DNA from: Chitinophaga silvatica
GTDB lineage: Bacteria; Bacteroidota; Bacteroidia; Chitinophagales; Chitinophagaceae
Direction of reading: 5' to 3'
Assembly (NCBI RefSeq): GCF_003419895.1
Contig: NZ_QPMM01000009.1
Span: forward strand, 62,001-126,000
Length of the DNA stretch: 64,000 nucleotides
Part shown: in pieces, positions 9,046 through 17,200 of the stretch
Layout of the letters: every line of letters starts with the position of its first letter
Numbering within the stretch: the first letter of the stretch is position 1
The notes under the pieces: model-generated
Seen by the model: the letters and a program-made list of their open reading frames with translations, nothing else
Told to the model about the DNA's origin: nothing
The model's database searches: none
Position numbers and translations under genes: made by a program

Positions 9046-9053
9046 TATTTTTG
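9046..9053 (+). promoter_or_regulatory. -7 element TATTTTTG upstream of the ComA-like gene
   Basis: Exact match to TAnnTTTG. Transcription would start near 9058, leaving a leader of about 128 bases before the ATG at 9186. That is long for this window. I see no known riboswitch in the leader. No TTTG is found at the -33 position. Confidence 0.45.
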
Positions 9054-9185
9054 CGCCGGCTTTTAATTGTCATGGACAGAAGTCGATAGTATTTTCCGGT
9101 TACTAAAATTGCATATCGCTATCCCTAAGCGCCTGGCGAATGAGTATGTGTTTTACTGACCAATAAGAAGATAAAAATATTTCAA

Positions 9186-9950
9186 ATGAATTTTAATCTG
9201 ACACAAATCCCGGAAAGGACAAAGAAGCCCCGCACACATGGTCTTACCATGGTAATGGACAAGGGGCTAAGTTTGGAAGAAGCACGAAATTTTTTATCGG
9301 TAGCAGGTCCGCATGTCGACATCCTCAAATTAGGCTTTGGTACGGCCTACGTTACACCCAACCTGCGCGCAAAAATTGAACTCTATCAGTCGGCAAACAT
9401 CCCCGTATATTTTGGCGGAACCTTGTTTGAAGCTTTTATGATCCGCAATCAGTTCGATGAGTATGTGAAAATCGTGAAGGATTACGGAATCAGCTACATG
9501 GAAGTATCTGATGGTTCTGTTATTATTCCGCACGCAGAGAAATGCGGTTATATCGAAAAGCTCTCAAAGATAGGTCTGGTATTGAGTGAAGTAGGCTCTA
9601 AAGATGCTGAGCATATTATTCCTCCTTACAAATGGATCGAATTAATGAGCGCAGAACTCTCTGCCGGAGCATCTTATGTAATTGCAGAGGCTCGTGAAAG
9701 CGGTAATGTTGGTATTTATCGCGGTAGTGGTGAAGTACGTGAAGGACTGGTACAGGAAATCCTCACTAAAATTCCTGCTGAAAAGATCATCTGGGAAGCT
9801 CCTCAGAAAGCTCAACAATTGTATTTCCTCGAATTAGTTGGCTGTAATGCCAACTTAGGCAACCTCGCTCCAAATGAAGTAATTTCGTTAGAAGCAATGA
9901 GAGTGGGCCTCAGAGGCGATACTTTCAACTTATTCCTGGACAGAGAATAG
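9186..9950 (+). CDS. comA: ComA-family phosphosulfolactate synthase
   Basis: A 254-residue TIM-barrel protein of the ComA family, which adds sulfite to phosphoenolpyruvate to give (R)-phosphosulfolactate, the first step of coenzyme M synthesis in archaea. Family features include RTHGLTMVMDKGLS near the start, HVDILKLGFGTAYV, PVYFGGTLFEAF, YMEVSDGSV and IAEARESGNVGIYR. Bacteria with this gene usually do not make coenzyme M; the product can feed sulfolactate or cysteate. In this lineage cysteate is a precursor of sulfonolipids, so a link to the oxoamine synthase at 2323-3564 is possible but inferred. It ends at an 11-bp stem terminator and is monocistronic. Confidence 0.85.
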   Translation: MNFNLTQIPERTKKPRTHGLTMVMDKGLSLEEARNFLSVAGPHVDILKLGFGTAYVTPNLRAKIELYQSANIPVYFGGTLFEAFMIRNQFDEYVKIVKDYGISYMEVSDGSVIIPHAEKCGYIEKLSKIGLVLSEVGSKDAEHIIPPYKWIELMSAELSAGASYVIAEARESGNVGIYRGSGEVREGLVQEILTKIPAEKIIWEAPQKAQQLYFLELVGCNANLGNLAPNEVISLEAMRVGLRGDTFNLFLDRE

Positions 9951-9970
9951 CGTTGGCACTAATATTAGTT

Positions 9971-10023
9971 TACGGATTTGCGGAAAGATAGTAAGTTTGA
10001 TCTCTCTGCAAATCCGTATTTTG
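9971..10023 (+). terminator. Terminator after the ComA-like gene
   Basis: A perfect 11-bp stem (TACGGATTTGC with GCAAATCCGTA) with a 26-base loop is followed by TTTTG. Confidence 0.65.
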
Positions 10024-10048
10024 TAATTTTATGTTTCAATCTTAGGTT

Positions 10049-10786
10049 ATGAAATTGTACGGTCTTATAGGCTACCCTCTTGGCCATTCCTTTTCGAAAG
10101 GCTACTTCAAGGAGAAGTTCGAGAAAGAACATATTACAGACTGCCAGTACGAGAATTTTCCCATCCCCAATATTTCCGATTTCCCGGCTCTCTTACTACA
10201 GCATCCCGATTTATGCGGGCTAAATGTGACCATTCCCTACAAGGAAGTGATTATCCCGTATCTGGATAAACTAACTCCGGCTGCTGAAAAAATAGGTGCT
10301 GTTAATTGTATTGATATCCGGGATGGCGTAAAAACTGGCTACAACACCGATGTGATCGGATTTACCGAATCTCTTAAGCCACTGCTGAAGGCACACCATA
10401 CTCATGCCCTGATCCTCGGAACAGGCGGAGCAGCCAAAGCCGTAATGTATGCGCTTGAGCAACTAGGTATCGATGCAACGATAGTTAGCCGTCAGTCGAC
10501 CAATCGTGCTGTCGGTTACGAACAGCTTACTCCTGCATTGCTCGACAAACATACCGTGATTATCAATACTACTCCATTAGGAATGTTTCCGGACCTCGAT
10601 AGTTGCCCGGCTATTCCTTTCGAGCATATTACAAACAGGCATCTCTTGTATGACCTTGTATATAATCCAATAACTACAACCTTCCTGCAACGAGGAGCCG
10701 CTAAAGGTGCAAGCACCAAAAATGGCTATGAGATGCTGGTGCTTCAGGCTGAAGCATCGTGGGAGATCTGGAATAAGAAAGTATAG
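10049..10786 (+). CDS. aroE: Shikimate dehydrogenase (NADP+)
   Basis: A 245-residue AroE, which reduces 3-dehydroshikimate to shikimate in aromatic amino acid synthesis. The shikimate-binding residues are in place: GHSFS (12-16), NVTIPYK with catalytic K65, AVNCI with N86, and NTD with catalytic D101. A Rossmann nucleotide site follows (LILGTGGAAKA, 121-131). The late motifs INTTPLGM and YDLVYNP, and the terminal KNGYEML, are also typical. It is slightly shorter than the E. coli enzyme (272 aa), as is usual in Bacteroidota. A 17-bp terminator follows. Confidence 0.94.
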   Translation: MKLYGLIGYPLGHSFSKGYFKEKFEKEHITDCQYENFPIPNISDFPALLLQHPDLCGLNVTIPYKEVIIPYLDKLTPAAEKIGAVNCIDIRDGVKTGYNTDVIGFTESLKPLLKAHHTHALILGTGGAAKAVMYALEQLGIDATIVSRQSTNRAVGYEQLTPALLDKHTVIINTTPLGMFPDLDSCPAIPFEHITNRHLLYDLVYNPITTTFLQRGAAKGASTKNGYEMLVLQAEASWEIWNKKV

Positions 10787-10806
10787 GGTTTATAAAATCT
10801 ATTAAG

Positions 10807-10850
10807 GGCTGACCTAAAAGTAGAAACTACTTTTAGGTCAGCCTTTTTTT
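10807..10850 (+). terminator. Strong terminator after aroE
   Basis: A perfect 17-bp stem (GGCTGACCTAAAAGTAG and its complement) with a 3-base loop is followed by seven or more T. Confidence 0.95.
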
Positions 10851-11145
10851 TGAAGTCATTTTTTAATTGTCTTGATGACAGAGTTATTTATATACTTATC
10901 TATTAAATAATTTTTGTAATTTTTTGTTGAAACTTTTTTATCTTAATGAGACTGTAGCAATAATCATTATGTGCGTTTAGCCCTGAATGTTATAAGAAAT
11001 AAATTATGCCACGTTGTAATCCCTGTAATATTTGTTGAATCCTGTTTTGGATGGGTTGCCTTGTAATTGCTAATAACCCGGATTTGTGTAGAAAATACAA
11101 TCGTTTAACATAAGTTGTTGATACCTATACCTTAAACAATAAATA
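10851..11145. other. AT-rich leader region before the RHS pair
   Basis: No gene is visible. The stretch is very AT-rich and precedes the RHS island; a promoter for the two RHS genes must lie here, but no clean TAnnTTTG element with a spaced TTTG was found. Confidence 0.4.
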
Positions 11146-14100
11146 ATGAAGAAAGTCATTATTATCTCTCATTGTTTTTTGCTTCTGCTTTTGGGAAGCA
11201 TTACATATGCCCAAATACCTGAAATTCCAAAGAGTGTTCAAAGCCCTAATGTGGCGGGACTGGGATTGTACGGTGAAGTTCCTGTTTCCCATTTTACAGG
11301 GCTTCCGAATATTGAAATCCCACTCTACCTATTTGAGGATAAGCAAATTAAAGTACCAATCTCATTAAGTTATCATGCTTCTGGTTTCAGACCAGACCAG
11401 CACCCGGGCTGGGTAGGAATGGGTTGGAATTTGATTGCAGGAGGGGTTATTTCCCGAACGATCAAAGATGTGCCAGATGAGTATAATAACCCATATTTGA
11501 TGTATACCACTAATGCAGGTTTTTATTTTAGGTATTCTGTTTTAAACCAATCAAATTGGGATCAGGTAACGGGTATGATGGACATAGTTAACAGTGAGGA
11601 TGGAGAAGGTGTGTTTAAAGATACCGAACCAGATGAGTTTTCATTTAGTTTTCCAGGAGGTAATGGTAAGTTTTATTTAGACCATACAGGAGCATGGAAA
11701 GTAAAATCGGATCGTCCGGTTAAAGTAATATTCAATAATACATTTTTGAATGTACCAACCTCTATGATCCCACCAGATATAAGGATGTATAGTTATAATT
11801 CACCCTCTTTCTCAGGTTTTACATTGATCGACGAAAATGGTACTCAATATGTTTTCGGAGGAAATACAAATGCCATTGAATATAGTGTTGGGTTATTTGA
11901 TCAGGAAACTGGGGAGTGGTTTGCACAATCCTGGTATCTTGTAAAGATCATTAATGTACAAGGTTATGAAATCAACTTTGTATATGAAAGAGATGACTAT
12001 ATAAACCAAATGTATATTGCTGCTTTTAATAATCTCGAAACGAAAGTGGTGAATTCTGGAGGAATATTATCACCAACCTGTAGCAGTTGGTATTATTATC
12101 CATTGGAATTCTCATATAATGGTACGCTCATATCTCCTGTGTATCTTAAAACTATTCAAGGGCCTAAAAATAAAATTAACTTTTCCCGTTCGACTACTAC
12201 TGAATTAAGGTATCAGCAAAGCTTATATGAGCTTAGATTTATACAGTCTAATTTACAGGATAAATTCCTTCCTATATTAGTAGAGAGCTCATTGACATAT
12301 CCAGAGTGTTTAAATAAACTCCAATGGAAAAAGCTTGATAAAATTGAAATTGAAGACGATGGAGCGGCTGTTATCCGCACATATAAATTAAATTATAACA
12401 ATTTATCGACAGACCGACTTAAATTACTTTCTCTCAATGAATATGGGGAAGGATTGTCTGGTCCTAAAACGTATTCGTTTAATTATGATGAGACGTTGCC
12501 TTTGCCGGCATATCTCGCAAATAAAACTGATCACTGGGGATTTTACAATGGAACATTTGCAGATATCAGTAATCAATCTACCTATGTAAATACTTATTAT
12601 AATTTCAAAGAACCCAATGCTACATATCTGTATACCGGCACTTTAAATAAAATTACTTATCCTACCGGAGGCGTAACAGAGTTTACGTATGAACCACACT
12701 ATTACAGTCAGCGTCTGAAATTTAGCCGTACTGATGGAATCGATCCTGCTTTCAATGCCAATACGATGGCGGGTGGTTTAAGAATAAAAAAAATTACTTC
12801 TTATGATCCAGCTATTCCAGAAGCAAAATATTCTAAGGAATATTATTATGTAAGAGGGTATCAGAATGGAACAGATCCCGCTACTTTATTATCCAGCGGA
12901 GTATTGGGTGGGCAATCAAAATATTTTTTTGATGATTACAGACTTCGGTCTTTTAATAATCCAAATGTAACCTATTCCACTTCTATTTTTAGTTCTCAAT
13001 CTGTTTTACCTGTAAGTGATAATAGTAAAGGATGTCATGTAGGTTATAGTGAGATAGTTGAAAAAAATACAGATGGTGGTTATTCTAAATACTATTACAC
13101 CAATTTTGAAAACGGGCATATAGATGAACCATCGTCTGTTTTACAATACTCAAGAACTGCTTATGAGCCTTTCAACTCAATGGAAGAAGAAAGGGGGAAA
13201 TTAATAAAAGAGGAACAATATAACAAAGGAAATGGCATACTCTTACAACGAACAATTGATTATATAGCACTTAATAAGTCGAATGAGTATGTTCGTTCTA
13301 CGAAAGCAAGATACTTCAATGTTTGTCCGGGTGCTTCTGTTAAGGTCTGTGAGGCTACTGCTTATAAAATGTATACCTACTCCTATCTTCCATCAAAAGA
13401 GGTAACAACTACATATCAGCCTAACTCAACTAATCCTCTTTCTATTACAAAAACCTTTACTTATGATGCGGCTACTCGTTTATTACGTACCGAACAAGTA
13501 ACCGATAGTAAAGGAAGAGTTTTTAAAACTAATTATCAATATCCTGGAGATTATAATGTGTCAGGAGCTGGAACTGATGCCTGGGGTAGCGGAATCAAAA
13601 TGCTACAATCAAAAAATATTAGTTCCTGGGTTACTGAAAAATATACGGAGTTAACAGATCAATCTGTTTCTAAAGTGATTGATGCTTCTCTGACAAAGTT
13701 TAATACACTACGCCCTTTACCTGATGCAGAATATAAATTGGAAAGTATCGATGGGATAACAGGATTCACTCCTGCTGTTATTTCCATGTCTGCCTCTACT
13801 ATAAATAGTAATTATAAGCTACAGCGCAACTTTGATAGCTTTGATGCATACGGAAATCCTCAACAGGTTCATAACATCAATAATCTGAATGAAGTATATG
13901 TGTGGGGGTATAAAGGAAGATACTTACTGGCTAAGATCATTAGTAATAGTAGCTATTCCACCCTTACACAAAATCTATCTACCTCTATACTCGATAATCC
14001 TGCCAATGAAACGGTATTGAATCAGCAATTGGATCTTTTAAGGCAGAATTCTTCCACATTAGTTACAACTTATTCTTATAATCCATTGAGGGGATTGAGT

Positions 14101-14223
14101 CAGGAGACAGATACCCGGGGAAGAAAAACTACTTATGAATACGATGAATTTCAGCGACTGAAATTGATCAGAGATCATGAAGGTAATATCCTGAAAACAT
14201 TTACCTACAAATACAAATTGTAA
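11146..14223 (+). CDS. RHS/YD-repeat family secreted protein (companion RHS gene)
   Basis: A 1025-residue exported protein with a signal peptide ending TYAQ (about 23). It opens with the segment usual for Bacteroidota RHS companions: an ISLSYHASGF stretch followed by GWVGMGWNL (SpvB/TcB-like). Many Tyr-rich beta-strand repeats follow, such as GGVTEFTYEPHYY, and the end has classic YD repeats: ATTYEYDEFQRLKLIRDHEGN-like elements around residues 985-1010. There is no RHS core DPDG motif and no toxin tip, so it is not itself a toxin. It lies 36 bases before the second RHS gene and is probably co-transcribed; together they may build one shell. Confidence 0.8.
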   Translation: MKKVIIISHCFLLLLLGSITYAQIPEIPKSVQSPNVAGLGLYGEVPVSHFTGLPNIEIPLYLFEDKQIKVPISLSYHASGFRPDQHPGWVGMGWNLIAGGVISRTIKDVPDEYNNPYLMYTTNAGFYFRYSVLNQSNWDQVTGMMDIVNSEDGEGVFKDTEPDEFSFSFPGGNGKFYLDHTGAWKVKSDRPVKVIFNNTFLNVPTSMIPPDIRMYSYNSPSFSGFTLIDENGTQYVFGGNTNAIEYSVGLFDQETGEWFAQSWYLVKIINVQGYEINFVYERDDYINQMYIAAFNNLETKVVNSGGILSPTCSSWYYYPLEFSYNGTLISPVYLKTIQGPKNKINFSRSTTTELRYQQSLYELRFIQSNLQDKFLPILVESSLTYPECLNKLQWKKLDKIEIEDDGAAVIRTYKLNYNNLSTDRLKLLSLNEYGEGLSGPKTYSFNYDETLPLPAYLANKTDHWGFYNGTFADISNQSTYVNTYYNFKEPNATYLYTGTLNKITYPTGGVTEFTYEPHYYSQRLKFSRTDGIDPAFNANTMAGGLRIKKITSYDPAIPEAKYSKEYYYVRGYQNGTDPATLLSSGVLGGQSKYFFDDYRLRSFNNPNVTYSTSIFSSQSVLPVSDNSKGCHVGYSEIVEKNTDGGYSKYYYTNFENGHIDEPSSVLQYSRTAYEPFNSMEEERGKLIKEEQYNKGNGILLQRTIDYIALNKSNEYVRSTKARYFNVCPGASVKVCEATAYKMYTYSYLPSKEVTTTYQPNSTNPLSITKTFTYDAATRLLRTEQVTDSKGRVFKTNYQYPGDYNVSGAGTDAWGSGIKMLQSKNISSWVTEKYTELTDQSVSKVIDASLTKFNTLRPLPDAEYKLESIDGITGFTPAVISMSASTINSNYKLQRNFDSFDAYGNPQQVHNINNLNEVYVWGYKGRYLLAKIISNSSYSTLTQNLSTSILDNPANETVLNQQLDLLRQNSSTLVTTYSYNPLRGLSQETDTRGRKTTYEYDEFQRLKLIRDHEGNILKTFTYKYKL

Positions 14224-14259
14224 CAATCCCTTTACCACGTTTGATTAATTCTGTACAAT

Positions 14260-17200
14260 ATGCAACGGATTATATACTTCATCCTACTGCTCTTAATATT
14301 CACATCACAAGCCAAGGCACAATATATGGTTCAGGGCCATACCTGTGTGGTGCCTTCTTTGGTTTATACTTATACTGTTACAGGAGGGGCATTCGGACCA
14401 GGTGATAAATGGTGTGTAACAGGTGGTGTTATTGATGGAACTTCCAATACTTGCGTAACTACTACGGGTTCTCCAACCGTTGGGATTAACTGGAATCGTG
14501 GAGTAGTAGCAGGAACGATCTCGTATTATCGAAATGGAATCCCTAATCCAGTCGTAACCCTAAATGTAACTATAACAAAAAATGAAATACAGCTTACCTC
14601 GCAGAATATTTCACCTACTTATGGTTATCCCTATGTTGCTTCAGATAAATTAACAGTCCTTAAAATTACAGGAAATGACGCAAAAGCTTGTGGTGTTGAT
14701 CCTATTTATGTTTGGTATAAAAGCATCAATGATGCTAATCATTGGGAAGCACTTAATCAGTATGGTAAGGATCTTGTTATTTCCGGAGTTTTTACATCCA
14801 CTACTTATTTTTCAAGAAGTGTAGTAGTAAATGGCATTATGAGTTCCGACCCGGTATTGGTAATCCCTTATTCAAGCCCGGATGCCGGGGTAATATCTCC
14901 TACTTTGATTACTATTAAAAGCAATACTAATCCTGGAGTTACGTTTACAAGCACAGTAGGAACCCCAACGTGTAACCGATCTTCAGCCAATGGTTGGGAA
15001 CAATCTATCGACAACGGACCCTGGACTGCCGCTGTAGGTAAGGTTTCAGCAGATTTTTCAAGCTTTACTCCAACTGGCAACATCACTAAACGCACTTATT
15101 ATAGAAAGACCAGTACCTGTGCTCCTCTCATAGCTAAAAGTAATATTGCTGTTGTAGATATTTTCCCACTCTTGGATCCAGGTAGTTTATCTCCCGCTGC
15201 AATAACAATCAATACTGGTACTAGTCCGGGAAAAATTACAAGTACTGGAGCCAGTGGCGGAAACTCTTCGACTGGCTATATTTACCAATGGCAAAAGTCT
15301 ACAGATAATGGAGTTACTTTTACAGATATTTCTGGAGCTACTAACGCATACTATGATCCGGGAGTATTATCTGCAAAAACAATGTATCGCAGAAAAGTCA
15401 CTTGCGACGGCGAAGTAGCATTAACCAATCCTGTAACAATTAATATTGCTACAATAAATGCTTCAAATCAAAATTATGTCAGGGCACGAGCTGTAAAACG
15501 AGCAGGAGTTAACACTCTTACGGATGCAAACGCATTGACAACAACAAGAGAAGTAGCAGAAGTTACAAATTATATAGACGGATTAGGAAAAGAAGTGCAA
15601 CAGGTAGTTCGCCAGGGTTCTTTGATAACTGGTAGTTCTGCAAAAGACCTTGTATCTCTAGTGGGTTACGATAATATGGGAAGACCTACACTGAAATATC
15701 TACCTTATGTAAGTACTGCAGCAGATGGTGCATTTAAACCAGCAGCATTACAAGAACATCAAACATTTAATCAACAACAGTTTGCTTCTCAGGGTGATAA
15801 TTTTTATCACGGTGCTGCAATTTATGAACCCTCACCCTTAAACCGGATAATTAAAAATCTGGCAGCCGGAGATAATTGGATAGGAAAAGGAAGAGGCACT
15901 ACTGTAGGAGTATATAATAATACCTTATTGGATGAAGTTAAATTATGGAACGTTTCAAATCCTTCAACTCCCGGACAATGGGGTAGTTATCAAATAGGAT
16001 TCCCATATGCTGCCGGGGAGTTGCAAAAAGAAATTATAACCGATGAAGGTGGTAATCAAACAATTACCTTCAAAGACAAAATAGGAAATATCATTCTAAC
16101 AAAGAAACAGTTAACTGCTGCTCCAGATGATGGTACGGGTAGTGGAAATATAGGGTGGTTATGCACTTATTATATTTACGATGCTAAGAATATGCTCCGT
16201 TGTGTTGTACAGCCAGTAGGAGTAACTGGTACCATGGATATGTCTAATACCAATTTTCTGGCAGAACAATGTTTCAGATATGAATACGATGGTCGTGGAC
16301 GTATGATAATGAAGCAAACACCAGGTAGTGCCCCGATCTGGATGGTTTATGATGGGAGAGACAGATTGGTAATGTCACAAGATGGAGAGATGAGGTCTGC
16401 TGCTCAAAAGAAATGGTTGTATACAAAATATGATGTACTTAACCGGCCGGTTTCTACTGGTTTGCTAACCGATAACAGTAACTATAATAACCTGACTTAT
16501 CATTTACAGGAAGCGGCAAATGCAGGTGTGAATGATTATCCGAATCTCTCATCGTATACATATGAGGAACTAACAAAGAATGGTTATGATAATTATACCA
16601 GTATTCCTGCAGCAAGTGGCCTGAATAGCACAATAGACGCTAGCTTCAACGGTTATCTACTAAGTGCCGGGGCGAGTCCTGATTATGCCGAAACACCGGT
16701 AGCTGCCACAAGTAATATGGGAAATACTACCTGGACTCAAACAAAAGTTTTAGGGAGTTCCTCATTCATTTACACTGTAAATATCTATGATACCAAAGGG
16801 CGATTAATACAGCTGAAAACAAAGAATGCAACAGGAGGTACTGATCTTACAGCATTTCAATATAGTTGGACTAGCCAAAAATTGTTGGAAATGACTAAAA
16901 AACAGATAGGTACTTCCGCTGCAAATCTTGTAATTAAGAAAATGAGTTATGACGAGCTAGGTAGGCTACAGAAAACGGAAATGAGACTAAGTAATCCTGC
17001 AGTTAACAGCGGAACAATGTCGGCCTATAAAACATTATCTGAGATTGAGTATGATGCACTGGGCAAGGTTAAGACTATTAAAACCGGGGCTAAGCCAGGA
17101 GCAACAGGAATGCCATTATTAAAGCGAGTAATGGATTATAATATTCGTGATTGGTTGACAGGAATTAATAAAGATTATATAGCTGCCAATACAAATGATG

